Shown: positions 33,538-43,064, numbered from the stretch's first letter. The stretch is DNA of 64,000 nt from Catenulispora sp. GP43 (GCF_041260665.1 NZ_JBGCCT010000006.1:186001-250000), one strand, 5' to 3'. Program-made: numbers and translations. The notes: generated by a model from the letters alone, not told the origin.

Positions 33538-34050
33538 TCGCGCGCCACCCGATCCACAGCACCAGCACGATGAGCGGCACCAGCGCCAGCACCGGCCGCT
33601 CATCGGCGCTGTCCGCCATCAGCACCAGGACACCGGCCAGGAAGAGCAGCGTCGCATAGTTCGTCCACGGCGAGCCCGGCATCCGGAACCCCGGCCGGTC
33701 CACCGGGCTGCCCGGCCGTTCCGAGGCCGCCTTGAGCCGGGCCTGGCACAGCAGGATCGTCGCCCACGTCGTCAGGACGCCCAGCGAGGCCGTCGACGTG
33801 GCGATGCCGAACGCCCGCGAGGGCACCACCAGGTTCAGCAGCACGCCGGCCAGGTACACCAGCCGACGTAGAAGACGGCGATCCGCCAGATCACGGCGCG
33901 CACCGCCTTGGGCACCACCTTGCGCGGCTCGGCCGTCTCCCCGGCGGTGATGCCGACGAGCTCGATCGCGGCGTAGGCGAAGAACCACTTCTGGTACCCG
34001 GCGTCACTGCCGGTCGGCTCCTCCTCGGCGCGGGCGGTGGTGAGCGTCGA
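33506..34050 (-). pseudogene. Amino-acid permease remnant with 5' loss and internal deletion
   Basis: Two frames of one permease are joined out of phase near 33860. The first holds the middle of an APC-family transporter ([26 protein letters not shown], here split across helices), ending RIAVFYVG. The second resumes [16 protein letters not shown] and runs to the normal C-terminus at 33506. About 120 codons between the two blocks, expected in GABA/aspartate-type permeases, are missing, and the N-terminal helices are gone too. The gene cannot be functional. Confidence 0.75.
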
Positions 34051-34174
34051 GGGCGGGTGGGTGTATCCGGCGCCGAGCTGTGTCAAGTGCCTGACACGTG
34101 GGGAAGGTCTCTGATTCGTCCGAATGGGAGCTCCGGGTCGCGAGGTGCGATGAGCTCACGGACCGATGTCCTGG

Positions 34175-34903
34175 TCATCGCTTCTTCATCAGGTGGCCGG
34201 CCAGGGCCAGGAACAGCAGACTGTTCGGCACCCGGCCCACCGACACGTGGACGGCGGGCCGTATCCGGTTGGCCTCTTTGACCACCAGGGAGCCGTTGAC
34301 CACCTTCACCGACGTCACGCTGGACCACGGGATGACGCCGTTCGGCGTGTGCAGCCCGGTGTTGCTCACCTTGAGCGTGTCGAACAGGACCCTCTTGCCG
34401 TCCTCCAAAGCGGTCAGCGCCATCGGCAGGAGGCGTCGAGCGACGGTCTGCTGACTGGTGGCCAGCATTGTGTACATGTCCTGCTCCATGTCCGGCGGAC
34501 GCCGGCCCCGGCGGACGGCCATGGAGGCCACCGTGAACGTTCCGGACAGTTTCAACGAGCCGCCGTCGGCCGTCTGAAGGGCATATTCGTATTGCACCTC
34601 GTTCCGGCCGGAGCCGGTGAATTCCATTCCGACGAGGTAGATCTTGATCGCGTTCCGCCAAGCGAACGCGGTCGCTCGCTCCAGCTCGGACTCGTGCTGG
34701 TAGACGATGCCCTCGGCGAACTCGTAGAGGCTGTAGACGATGGCCTCCGGCTTGAACCGGGGCTTGTGGGTGTTGATGTAGACCCGGCGGAAGCCACCGA
34801 GTCGCTGGCTCTGCGCGGCCGCGACCACCACGGACGGGATGTCCTCGGCGTCATAGTCATCGTCATCGTCATCGCCGGCAGGCGGCGTGTCGTACGTGGC
34901 CAT
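34175..34903 (-). CDS. Hypothetical protein, DUF6585-like with PH-type C-terminus
   Basis: A 242-residue soluble protein starting with an Asp-rich stretch (DDDDDDYDAEDIPSVV). It has a beta-rich region around VYSLYEFAEGIVYQH and a C-terminal half (KVSNTGLHTPNGVIPWSSVTSV) that looks like a bacterial PH domain; I recall similar actinomycete proteins as DUF6585 but am not certain. A short hydrophobic C-terminus (LLFLALAGHL) may associate with membrane. GGAAGG precedes ATG 34903. Confidence 0.6.
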   Translation of the reverse strand: MATYDTPPAGDDDDDDYDAEDIPSVVVAAAQSQRLGGFRRVYINTHKPRFKPEAIVYSLYEFAEGIVYQHESELERATAFAWRNAIKIYLVGMEFTGSGRNEVQYEYALQTADGGSLKLSGTFTVASMAVRRGRRPPDMEQDMYTMLATSQQTVARRLLPMALTALEDGKRVLFDTLKVSNTGLHTPNGVIPWSSVTSVKVVNGSLVVKEANRIRPAVHVSVGRVPNSLLFLALAGHLMKKR

Positions 34904-34961
34904 GGCCGATCACCTTCCGGCAGGTCGCGCCGAGGCCCGCGCACGGCGCTCCCTTCGCAGA

Positions 34962-34996
34962 GTACTGTCTTAGCGTCCGAAGCCGGAAGACAGTAC
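34962..34996. terminator. Perfect 10-bp inverted repeat downstream of the MFS gene
   Basis: GTACTGTCTT (34962-34971) and AAGACAGTAC (34987-34996) are exact complements around a 15-nt loop that itself contains TCCG/CGGA. It sits 16 bp beyond the stop of the minus-strand transporter, so a terminator is likely; an operator for the next gene is possible. Confidence 0.55.
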
Positions 34997-35011
34997 CCGG
35001 ATACGCCAGGG

Positions 35012-36712
35012 TCAGCTCTCCTCGTCCTGCGCGACGTTCCGCCCCTTGCTGCGTCCCAGACACGCGATCATCGCCAGCGCCGAAAGCCCCGTGGCCACCG
35101 CGAACACCACGATCAGCCCATGGTGGAACGGCCCCGACAGCAGGTTCGGGAAGAACTCGCGCCCGGTCAGGGTCGCCTGCGCCCCCGGACTCAGCGAGTT
35201 CAGCGCACCGACCCCGGAGAGCAGATGCTGCACCGGGTTCACCCCCAGCATCGCGGCGAACAGCGACGACACCGGCGGCAGGTGCCCGACCTGCGTCGCG
35301 GCGTGCGCCGACACCCCCTGCTGCTGAAGGCCGCCGCTGAGCGCGCGCGGCAGCTTCGAGGCCAGGCCGGCGATCATCAACGAGAAGAACACGCCGATGG
35401 ACACCGCGGTGCCGGAGTTCTGGAACGTGGAGCGCATCCCGGAGGCCGCGCCGCGCTTGCCGGCCGGGACGCTGCTCATGATCGAGGACGTGTTCGGGGC
35501 GCCGAACATCCCGCTGCCGATGCCGTTCACGGCGATCAGCGTCGCGAAGGCCCAGTACGGGAACTGCACCGGCAGCAGCATCAGGCCGACGAAGCTGGAG
35601 CCGAACACGGCCGCGCCGGCGGTGGACAGGCCGCGCGAGCCGAAGCGGTCGGACAGGTAGCCCGAGACCGGTCCGGATATCAGGAAGCCGACGGTCATCG
35701 GGAGCAGGAAGATGCCCGCCCACAGCGGTGTGTCGGCGTAGTCGTAGCCGTGCAGCGGCAGCCAGATGCCCTGCAGCCAGATCACCAGGACGAACTGCAG
35801 GCCGCCGCGGGCCACCGAGATCGCCAGCGAGGCGGCGTTGCCGACGGTGAAGTCGTGGATCTTGAACAGCGACAGGTCGAACATCGGCTCGGCGATCCGG
35901 GACTCGATGAGGTAGAACACGATCAGGCTGGCCAGCCCGACGGTCAGCAGCGTGATCACGCTCGGGTTGGTCCAGCCCATGGCGTGTCCGTGGTAGGGCT
36001 GCAGGCCCTGGGTGACGCCGATCAGCACCGCGCCGAGCCCGACGGCGAAGGTGACGTTGCCCCACCAGTCGATCCGGCCGCCGGTGGCCCGGCTGGTCTC
36101 GCGCAGCCGCCGGTAGGCCCAGTACGTCCCGAAGATGCCCACCGGCACGTTCACCCAGAACACCGCGCGCCAGTCCCACGCCGACAGCAGACCGCCGGCC
36201 ACCAGCCCGATGAACATCCCGGCCAGCGCCGCGACCTGGTTCACGCCCAGGGCGAAGCCGCGCCGGTGGGCGGGGAAGGCGTCGGTGAGGATGGCCGCGG
36301 AGTTGGCCATCAGCATCGACCCGCCGACCGCCTGCAACAGCCGCCAGCCGATCAGCCACATGGCGCCGTGCGCGCCGTCGAAGGGATCGAAGGACAACAG
36401 CACCGAGGCGATGGTGAACACCATGAAGCCGGCGTTGTAGATGCGCACGCGCCCGAACATGTCGCCGAGCCGGCCCAGGCTGACCACGAACACCGCCTGC
36501 ACCAGCCGGTAGCCCATGATCATCCACAGCAGGTAGGCGATGTTCCCCGGCGCCAGCGGGTCCAGGTGGATGCCTCGGAAGATCGGTGGCAGCGCGATGA
36601 GAACGATCGAGCCGTCCAGCGCCGACATGAACATCGCCGCGGTGGTGTTGGTCAGCGCGACCCACTGGTAGCGCTTGTCGGCGGCCGGCTCCACGGCCGT
36701 GGCGACCGCCAT
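35012..36712 (-). CDS. MFS multidrug transporter, DHA2 (EmrB/QacA) family
   Basis: A 566-residue protein with 14 hydrophobic segments. The first helix motif LDGSIVLIALPPI, the loop GRLGDMFGRVRIY and WRAVFWVNVPVG are diagnostic of 14-helix drug/proton antiporters. ATG 36712 overlaps the stop of the MarR gene upstream by one base, so the regulator and pump form a two-gene operon, a common self-regulated efflux unit. Confidence 0.9.
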   Translation of the reverse strand: MAVATAVEPAADKRYQWVALTNTTAAMFMSALDGSIVLIALPPIFRGIHLDPLAPGNIAYLLWMIMGYRLVQAVFVVSLGRLGDMFGRVRIYNAGFMVFTIASVLLSFDPFDGAHGAMWLIGWRLLQAVGGSMLMANSAAILTDAFPAHRRGFALGVNQVAALAGMFIGLVAGGLLSAWDWRAVFWVNVPVGIFGTYWAYRRLRETSRATGGRIDWWGNVTFAVGLGAVLIGVTQGLQPYHGHAMGWTNPSVITLLTVGLASLIVFYLIESRIAEPMFDLSLFKIHDFTVGNAASLAISVARGGLQFVLVIWLQGIWLPLHGYDYADTPLWAGIFLLPMTVGFLISGPVSGYLSDRFGSRGLSTAGAAVFGSSFVGLMLLPVQFPYWAFATLIAVNGIGSGMFGAPNTSSIMSSVPAGKRGAASGMRSTFQNSGTAVSIGVFFSLMIAGLASKLPRALSGGLQQQGVSAHAATQVGHLPPVSSLFAAMLGVNPVQHLLSGVGALNSLSPGAQATLTGREFFPNLLSGPFHHGLIVVFAVATGLSALAMIACLGRSKGRNVAQDEES

Positions 36713-37146
36713 CAGATCTTCTCCGCGAGGCGCTCTATGAGGGGGGCGGCGGCGGCCAGCGTCCGCAGTTCCTCGTCGGTGAACCCCGCGGCCAGGCCGG
36801 CGGCGATGACCTGTGAGCGGGCGCTGCGCTTGAGCCGCAGCATCTCCCGCCCGGCCTCGGTCACGGTGGTCACCGAACGCCGCCGGTCCGCCTCGTCCCG
36901 CCGCCGCTCGACCAGGCCCTGCTCCTCCAGCGCGGCCAGCGTGATGCCCATCGCCTGCGGGCTGATCTGCTCGATCCGCGCCAGCTCGGCGGCCGTGGTG
37001 GGACCCAGGCGATCCAGCCGGGCCAGCGCCGAGCGCTCCGGCAGGGTCGGCTCGTCGGGCGTGGCGGTCTGCCGCAGACGGCGGACCACGAGGCTTATCG
37101 CGCTGTAGAGCGCGGTGGACAGATCGTCCACGCGGGGGGCGTCCAT
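36712..37146 (-). CDS. MarR-family regulator
   Basis: A 144-residue winged-helix protein: LGPTTAAELARIEQISPQAMGITLAALEEQGLVERRRDEADRR is spread over the recognition helix and wing (split here for length). It precedes the MFS pump and probably represses it, binding the palindromes just upstream of its own start. It is divergent from the large secreted protein at 37305, which could be co-regulated. Confidence 0.88.
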   Translation of the reverse strand: MDAPRVDDLSTALYSAISLVVRRLRQTATPDEPTLPERSALARLDRLGPTTAAELARIEQISPQAMGITLAALEEQGLVERRRDEADRRRSVTTVTEAGREMLRLKRSARSQVIAAGLAAGFTDEELRTLAAAAPLIERLAEKI

Positions 37147-37151
37147 ATGCT

Positions 37152-37190
37152 CAACCTAAATTGATAAATCTGGGTTGTCAATCATGATTG
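37152..37190. promoter_or_regulatory. Candidate MarR operator
   Basis: CAACC (37152-37156) with GGTTG (37173-37177) flank an AT-rich core, and CAATCATGATTG (37179-37190) is a perfect 12-bp palindrome. This AT-rich island lies directly upstream of the MarR start at 37146 in the divergent gap. Confidence 0.5.
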
Positions 37191-37304
37191 AGGATCGCCG
37201 AAGGATTGCCAGCATGCGGAGCTGTTGCTAAAACATCCAATGAATACGCACTCTGATCCGGGTGTGTCTGGCCAAAATGTGCTGAACGGCGAGAGGGTCA
37301 TCGG

Positions 37305-40300
37305 ATGTCTTTCCGGCGGAAACTGCTCAGCTGGACCGGTGCGGCGCTCCTTGCCGCCGCGCTGGTGCCGGCCGGAGCCCATCAGGCTGCTGCCGCCCGT
37401 GCCCGGGCGGCGACCATGCTCTACGCCAGCCCCGGCGGCGACGGAGCCGCGTGCACCCTCGACAACCCCTGCTCGCTGGCCAAGGCGCAGCAGAGCGTCA
37501 GGGCCCTGGCGCCGACCATGTCCGGCGATATCACCGTGGACCTGCGCGGCGGCACCTACCAGTTGTCCTCGCCGCTGTCCTTCACCCCGGCCGACTCCGG
37601 CACCGGCGGCCACACCGTCATCTGGCAGGCCTACCCCGGTGAGACACCGGTGTTCTCCGGCGGCCGGAAGGTCTCCGGCTGGCAGCTCTACGACTCCGGC
37701 AAGGGCGTGTACCGCGCCGCGGTGCCCGCCGGGACCCAGTCGCGCCAGCTCTTCGTCAACGGCGTCCGCGCCGACCGCGCCCGCGGCGCGCTGAACCCCG
37801 CCGGGTTCACGGTCACCGCGACCGGCTTCACCACCAGCGACCCGCAGTACCTGAGCTGGTCGAACCCGGCGAGCGTCGAGATCGTCCACCTCAACGCCTG
37901 GAAGGAGCTGCGCTGCCCGGTCACCGCCATCACCCCGGCCTCCGGCGGTGGCTCGGCGTTCACGCTCGCGCAGCCCTGCTTCGGCAACGCCGGCGCCCCG
38001 CCCTACCCTTCGGGCTACTTCCCCTACAACGGCGGCGGATCACCGGGCCTGGACTCGATCAGCTGGATCGAGAACAACTACGCGCTGCTGTCCGCCCCGG
38101 GCCAGTTCTACCTCGACTCGGCCGCCGGATACGTCTACTACATACCGCGCGCCGGCGAGAACCTGGCGCAGGCCGACGTCGAACTCCCGACCACCCAGAC
38201 CCTGGTCTCCCTCGCCGGCACCCCCGGCCACCTGACCCCCGTCAACGACACCGACCCGAGCATCACCTACACCGGCAGCTGGGGATACAGCAGCGGCCGT
38301 ACCTACGGCGACCTCGGTGACGACGTCCACTACACGCAGACGAACGGCGACTCCGCGACGATCACCTTCGCCGGCACCGGGATCGACGTCCTGTCCGAGG
38401 CCAACAACGACGAAGGTGACATCGACGTCTATGTGGATGGTGTGTTGGACCGCACCGTCACGGCGAACCGCACCGCCGAACGCCTCGCCCAACAAGTCGT
38501 CTACACCAAGACCGGCCTGTCCCAGGGCACGCACACCATCAAGCTGGTCAAGAAGGACAACAGCTACCTGCTGATCGACGGCTACGTCCCCATCGCCGCC
38601 CCGATCGCCCCCGTGCACGACATCGCCCTGCGCGGCATCACTTTCTCCTACGCCACCTGGCTCGGTTCCAACGGCCCTGACGGCTACCGCGACAACCAGG
38701 CCGGCGTCACCTGGACCGGCACCCCGGCCGTCGCCGGCCGGGTCGGGGCCGCCGTGCAGGTCAGTCGCGGGCAGCGGATCGAGATATCCGGCGGCACGTT
38801 CGCGCATCTCGGCGGGACCGCCGTGGATCTGGCGAACGGCACCCAGGACAGCACCGTCAGCGGCAACCGCATCTACGACACCTCCGGCAGCGGCGTCAGC
38901 GTCGGCGAGTTCGACGACTTCTATCTGACCGACCCCGCCCGCATGACCTCCGGCGACACCGTCTCCGACAACGCGATCTCCTACGTCGGCCAGGAGTACC
39001 AGGACTGCGTCGGCATCCTGGTCGGCAACGGCCGCGGCATCACGCTGGCGCACAACGACATCGGCCACACCCCCTACTCCGGCATCTCCCTGGGCTGGGG
39101 ATGGGGCTGGGCCTCGACCAACGGCGGCAGCCGCCACGGCACGATCTACTCCCAGGGCAACGCCATCACCGGCAACCACGTGTACGACGTCATGCGCGTC
39201 CTGAACGACGGCGGCCTGGTCTACACCCTCGGCGGCCAGGGCGACGGCACCGTCCACTCCACCTTCAGCGGCAACGTGCTCAGCACCTGTACCTCGGCCA
39301 GCGGCGGCTGCCAGGGCATCTACCTGGACGAGGGCAGCTCGTGGTGGACCGTCAGCGGCAACGTCGTGAGCCAGACCGCCGGGAACTGGGCCAACATGTG
39401 GACCCCGACCATCCACGACGACACCTTCGACAACGACTACACCGACGTCACCCGGCTCAACAACAACGGCACCAACGTCACCATCACCGGTACGACCTCC
39501 GTGACCGACGGCGTATGGCCGGCCGGCGCGCAGAGCATCGTTGCCGCCGCAGGCCTTCAGGCCCCGTACAAGAACCTCGCGATCCCCGAAGCCGACCTGG
39601 TCAACGACGGTGCCATCGGCTCCCTGCTGGCACCGGGGACGATCACCTACACCGGCTCGTGGACCGCATACAGCGGACGCGACTACGGCGACCTGAACGA
39701 GGACGTCCACGCCACCACGGCCAACGGCGACAGCGTCACCTTCTCCTTCACCGGAACCGGCATCCGCGTCCTCGGCGAGCGTAACAACGACCAGGGCACC
39801 CTCGGCGTCACCCTCGACGGCGCCGCCGCCGGCTCCGTCGATACCGGCACCTCGACGGCCGGCGCACGCCAGCTCCAGGCGCCGGTGTACCAGGTGGCGA
39901 ACCTGCCCTACGGCACCCACACCGTCGTGCTCACCAAGCAGTCCGGCACGTACGCCACGATCGACGGCTACGAACTGGACAAGACCATCGACGACACCGA
40001 CGCCTCACTCCAGTACAGCGGGGCGTGGGCGGTGAGCGCCGGGCGCGGCCTCGGGGACTACGGCGACGGCGTGCACTACACCGCGACCAACGGCGACTCG
40101 GTCACCGCCACCTGGTCCGGGACCGGCGTCGACTTCGTCACCGAGACGAACTCCGACGAGGGCGGCGTCGGGGTGGCCGTGGACGGGCAGACGCAGCAGG
40201 CTGTCAGCGCCTCCAGCCCGACGCGGCTGTCCCAGCAGGTCGTCTACCACATCGACGGCCTGAGGCCCGGCGTGCACACGATCCGGCTGGTGAAGCACAG

Positions 40301-40340
40301 CGGGGCGTTCATGCTCGTCGACCGCTTCACCTTCCGCTAG
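37305..40340 (+). CDS. Secreted right-handed beta-helix protein with three repeated beta-sandwich modules
   Basis: A 1011-residue exported protein. Residues 1-36 are a signal peptide (RRKLLSWTGAALLAAALVPAG). The core shows parallel beta-helix (pectate-lyase-like) coils such as ISGGTFAHLGGTAVDL, SGNRIYDTSGSGVSVGE and ITGNHVYDVMR. A module of about 110 residues with the signature YTGSW...GRxYGDLxxDVH...NGDS...TGIxVLxExNNDxG occurs three times, at roughly 316-425 (inserted in the helix), 778-890 and 900-1011. Such modules resemble carbohydrate-binding domains. Probably a polysaccharide lyase or glycosidase; no catalytic assignment is possible by eye. Confidence 0.8.
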   Translation: MSFRRKLLSWTGAALLAAALVPAGAHQAAAARARAATMLYASPGGDGAACTLDNPCSLAKAQQSVRALAPTMSGDITVDLRGGTYQLSSPLSFTPADSGTGGHTVIWQAYPGETPVFSGGRKVSGWQLYDSGKGVYRAAVPAGTQSRQLFVNGVRADRARGALNPAGFTVTATGFTTSDPQYLSWSNPASVEIVHLNAWKELRCPVTAITPASGGGSAFTLAQPCFGNAGAPPYPSGYFPYNGGGSPGLDSISWIENNYALLSAPGQFYLDSAAGYVYYIPRAGENLAQADVELPTTQTLVSLAGTPGHLTPVNDTDPSITYTGSWGYSSGRTYGDLGDDVHYTQTNGDSATITFAGTGIDVLSEANNDEGDIDVYVDGVLDRTVTANRTAERLAQQVVYTKTGLSQGTHTIKLVKKDNSYLLIDGYVPIAAPIAPVHDIALRGITFSYATWLGSNGPDGYRDNQAGVTWTGTPAVAGRVGAAVQVSRGQRIEISGGTFAHLGGTAVDLANGTQDSTVSGNRIYDTSGSGVSVGEFDDFYLTDPARMTSGDTVSDNAISYVGQEYQDCVGILVGNGRGITLAHNDIGHTPYSGISLGWGWGWASTNGGSRHGTIYSQGNAITGNHVYDVMRVLNDGGLVYTLGGQGDGTVHSTFSGNVLSTCTSASGGCQGIYLDEGSSWWTVSGNVVSQTAGNWANMWTPTIHDDTFDNDYTDVTRLNNNGTNVTITGTTSVTDGVWPAGAQSIVAAAGLQAPYKNLAIPEADLVNDGAIGSLLAPGTITYTGSWTAYSGRDYGDLNEDVHATTANGDSVTFSFTGTGIRVLGERNNDQGTLGVTLDGAAAGSVDTGTSTAGARQLQAPVYQVANLPYGTHTVVLTKQSGTYATIDGYELDKTIDDTDASLQYSGAWAVSAGRGLGDYGDGVHYTATNGDSVTATWSGTGVDFVTETNSDEGGVGVAVDGQTQQAVSASSPTRLSQQVVYHIDGLRPGVHTIRLVKHSGAFMLVDRFTFR

Positions 40341-40860
40341 CCGCCTCGAGCACCATGGTGACCCGCCCGGTGTCGACGTCGTAGACGTGTCCTGAGACGG
40401 ACGTCCCGGGCGGGAGCGACGGCGCGGCGAGCAGGCGCTCGACGTCCTCCCGCACCGTCGCCGACGGGTCGTCGACCTTCGTGGCGGCCAGTCGCTGGGG
40501 GCTGACGCCGGTCGCGTCGGCGGCCCGGTCACGGAAGTCGGGGTCGGCCAGGAAGCCGGTGCCGCACTGGGTGTGGTGGATGACCGCGATCTCGAACAGC
40601 GGTCCTTCGACGGCGAACACCTGCCGGGCCAGGAAACCCAGGTAGGCGATGTCGGTGATGACGGACTCGGTGACGCGTCCGCCGGCGTTGCGGATGACGG
40701 GGGCGTCGCCGGGTTCCAGGCCCAGGATCCGGGCCGGGTCCAGGCGGTGGTCCAGGCAGGTCACGACGATCACCCGGGCGGTCGGCACGCCGAGCGGCAC
40801 CGGGGTGTAGGTGTGGGCGGCCCAGTCGTTGTTCTCCAGCAGGGAGGCCATACCGGTCAC
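40327..40860 (-). CDS. Beta-class carbonic anhydrase
   Basis: A 177-residue protein with zinc ligands visible as CLDHRLDP (Cys and the Asp of the CxDxR dyad) and HHTQCG (His and Cys). It interconverts CO2 and bicarbonate. The frame is open to 40941 but that region overlaps two palindromic operators; GTG 40860 has GGAG 6 nt upstream and ATG 40851 is the next option, so I shorten it. Its 3' end overlaps the convergent beta-helix gene by 14 bp. Confidence 0.85.
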   Translation of the reverse strand: MTGMASLLENNDWAAHTYTPVPLGVPTARVIVVTCLDHRLDPARILGLEPGDAPVIRNAGGRVTESVITDIAYLGFLARQVFAVEGPLFEIAVIHHTQCGTGFLADPDFRDRAADATGVSPQRLAATKVDDPSATVREDVERLLAAPSLPPGTSVSGHVYDVDTGRVTMVLEAASGR

Positions 40861-40897
40861 GATGAGCTCCGTTCGGTCGGAGTCGGAGGCGCGCTTA

Positions 40898-40941
40898 GTG
40901 GACACTGTCCACGTTAGCTCAGTTATGTGGACGCTGTCCAC
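40898..40941. promoter_or_regulatory. Duplicated TetR-type operator
   Basis: GTGGACACTGTCCAC (40898-40912) is a perfect 7-1-7 palindrome and GTGGACGCTGTCCAC (40927-40941) repeats it with one change, 29 bp apart. Both lie between the divergent carbonic anhydrase and TetR genes, so the TetR probably controls both promoters. Confidence 0.7.
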
Positions 40942-40958
40942 GTTGCTATCGTGAACGG

Positions 40959-41630
40959 ATGAGCGCCGACCGATCGACAGCCGGGAACACCAGGTCAGCG
41001 GCGCGCCGTCCGCGCGGCGCGGTCCGCGACGGGCTGATCGCCGCCGGCCTGGAACTGGCCCGGACCGGCGGCCCGGACGCCGTGGTGCTGCGCGAGGCGA
41101 CCAGGATCGTCGGCGTCGTGCCGAACGCCGCCTACCGGCACTTCGCCGACCGCGACGAACTGCTGGCGGCCGTGTGCCTGGCGGCGATGGACGAGCTCGG
41201 CGCGCGGATGGCCGCCGAGGTGGCGCGCGTGCCCGGGGAGCACGGCGACCCCGACGCCGCCTTCGGCCGCTTGGCGGCGCTGGGCATGGCGTATCTGGCG
41301 TTCGCCCGCGAGGAGCCGGGGCTGTTCGCGACGGCGTTCTCCGTCCCGGAGCAGCATCCTTACCTGCCGCCGACGTCCGGGTCCGGCTCGGAGTCCACGC
41401 CGTTGGACCAGCTGCGGGACGTGCTCGACGAGCTGGTCGAGGCCGGGCTGCTGGACGCGGGCCGGCGGGAGGGGATCGAGGTCCCGGTGTGGTCGACGGT
41501 GCACGGCCTGGCGGTGCTGACAGGCCAGGGTCCCCTGCGGGCGGCGCCGGAGGAGGATCTCAGGATGCTGACGGATCGGGTGCTCGGGTTCATCGGGGAG
41601 AGCCTTCTGGCCCCGGGTGGTTCCGCCTGA
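40959..41630 (+). CDS. TetR-family regulator
   Basis: A 223-residue regulator with an N-terminal HTH (REATRIVGVVPNAAYRHFADRDELLAAV) and a C-terminal helical ligand domain of the WHG type (VWSTVHGLAVL). ATG 40959 follows the duplicated palindromes by only 17 bp, so the transcript is short-leadered or leaderless. Likely autoregulated together with the divergent carbonic anhydrase. Confidence 0.88.
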   Translation: MSADRSTAGNTRSAARRPRGAVRDGLIAAGLELARTGGPDAVVLREATRIVGVVPNAAYRHFADRDELLAAVCLAAMDELGARMAAEVARVPGEHGDPDAAFGRLAALGMAYLAFAREEPGLFATAFSVPEQHPYLPPTSGSGSESTPLDQLRDVLDELVEAGLLDAGRREGIEVPVWSTVHGLAVLTGQGPLRAAPEEDLRMLTDRVLGFIGESLLAPGGSA

Positions 41631-41661
41631 GCTAGAGTCACCCGTGAAACGGGGGAAACCG

Positions 41662-42411
41662 ATGGTCAAGCGTGGGGCGGTGTGGGGCTTCGGGGCCGTG
41701 ACCGGACTCGCGGTCGCGTTCACGGTGTACCTGGGCGATCGGGCGCATGCGGTGACAGCCGATGAGCACGCCTTCGATCGGGCGCGGCCGTGCGCGGCAC
41801 AGGGACTTGGCCCGGGTGCCCAGGACCCCGACTGCGTGGAGAACATCACGGTCGTCGCAGCCGAATCGCCGGAGCACAAGGACCGGAGCCAGACGGTCAC
41901 GCTGACGGTCGCCACCAGCGCCACCGACGTGAACCTGACGTTCCCGCGAGGTGTGGGAGCGGCGTTCGACCGGATCCGGATCGGCGACTCCGTGGTCCTG
42001 ACGAGCTGGCGGGGGCAGATCGTCGCCGCCACCGCGCAGGGGGACACGGAGGTCACGCCCGCCGCGCCGTCCGAGCGGTACCGCTCGCGGTTGGTCGGCG
42101 TCTTCTTCGTGGCCGCCTTCACGCTGGTCCTGGTCGGGATGACGCTGCTCAGCGCGATGCTGACGGAGTGGTTCGACACGGCCCTGCGCAGGCGGGTCAG
42201 GTTCTTCACCGTTTCCGTCGTGATGTTCGCGGCCCTCGCGACGACGGTCGGTGCCGCGGTGCTCATGCAAGGCGGGAGTCTGGGCACCGCGCTGCTGACG
42301 GTGCCGATCGTGGTCGTGGCGGGCGTCGTGGTGGCCGGCGGTGTCGTGCTCTGGCGGTTGTTCCGAACGCGCCGCGAGGTGGACGCCTTCATGCGAGGTA
42401 TGGCGCGCTGA
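41662..42411 (+). CDS. Hypothetical membrane protein
   Basis: A 249-residue protein with one N-terminal hydrophobic segment (VWGFGAVTGLAVAFTVYLG, about residues 6-25), an extracytoplasmic domain of about 120 residues rich in Thr and Val with two Cys, and three C-terminal membrane segments. I do not recognise the family. GGGGG lies 6 nt before ATG 41662; GTG 41644 is an alternative. It is convergent with the TetR gene at 42414. Confidence 0.65.
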   Translation: MVKRGAVWGFGAVTGLAVAFTVYLGDRAHAVTADEHAFDRARPCAAQGLGPGAQDPDCVENITVVAAESPEHKDRSQTVTLTVATSATDVNLTFPRGVGAAFDRIRIGDSVVLTSWRGQIVAATAQGDTEVTPAAPSERYRSRLVGVFFVAAFTLVLVGMTLLSAMLTEWFDTALRRRVRFFTVSVVMFAALATTVGAAVLMQGGSLGTALLTVPIVVVAGVVVAGGVVLWRLFRTRREVDAFMRGMAR

Positions 42412-42413
42412 GG

Positions 42414-43064
42414 TCAGGCCTCGGATTCCGCGCCGGATTCCGTGTCGCCGTCGCTGTCGCTGTCGCTGTCGCCGTCGCTGCCGTTGTCGCTGTCGTCGGC
42501 CGCGAGTGACCGCAGCCCGGGGCGCAGCAGGTCGATGATCCGAGCCGGGTCGGCGTCGGCGAGCTCGTCGTATTTGAGCAGGTGCCGGGACACCGTGATG
42601 CCCAGCAGGACGGCGTTGATGACGGCGGCCCGCAGGCCGGCGTCCTCGGCGGGGATGGCCTGCGCGATGTTCGCCTGGTAGCGCTGTCCGGCGCTGCCGA
42701 TGGCCTCGGCGGCTTCGGGGTTGGTCAGCATCGAGCGCAGGATCGTGAGCGAGGCGACCGGTTCCTCGGCCAGCCGTCCGGCCAGGCCCGCCAGGATGTG
42801 CTCGGCCGGCCGGCCCGGCTCGGCGTCGACCTCCGGGACCGGGGCGGCGTCGATCACGCGCCGGAAGAGGGCCTGCTTGGCGCCGAAGTAGTGCATGACC
42901 AGGCCCGCGTCCACGCCGGCCGCCGAGGCCACGGCCCGGATCGTGGTGCGCTCGTATCCGACGTCGAAGAAGGACCGGGTGGCGGCGTCGAGGATGCGCT
43001 GTTCGGTGCGGCGGCGCTGGTCGGCGCGGGAGCCGGGCTGGGGGTCGGGCTGGGGGTCGGTCAC
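42414..43064 (-). CDS. TetR-family regulator with Asp/Ser-rich tail
   Basis: A 216-residue TetR: HTH at about 25-65 (TTIRAVASAAGVDAGLVMHYFGAKQALF). The last 28 residues are an acidic Asp/Ser/Gly/Glu stretch encoded by hexanucleotide repeats near 42430-42500. GTG 43064 is the start. A near-perfect palindrome lies between it and the divergent SnoaL-like gene, its likely target. Confidence 0.88.
   Translation of the reverse strand: MTDPQPDPQPGSRADQRRRTEQRILDAATRSFFDVGYERTTIRAVASAAGVDAGLVMHYFGAKQALFRRVIDAAPVPEVDAEPGRPAEHILAGLAGRLAEEPVASLTILRSMLTNPEAAEAIGSAGQRYQANIAQAIPAEDAGLRAAVINAVLLGITVSRHLLKYDELADADPARIIDLLRPGLRSLAADDSDNGSDGDSDSDSDGDTESGAESEA

Noticed and set aside
40861-40941. Upstream start of the carbonic anhydrase at 40941
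   Set aside because: This would place coding sequence over two palindromic operators; GTG 40860 has a good ribosome site.
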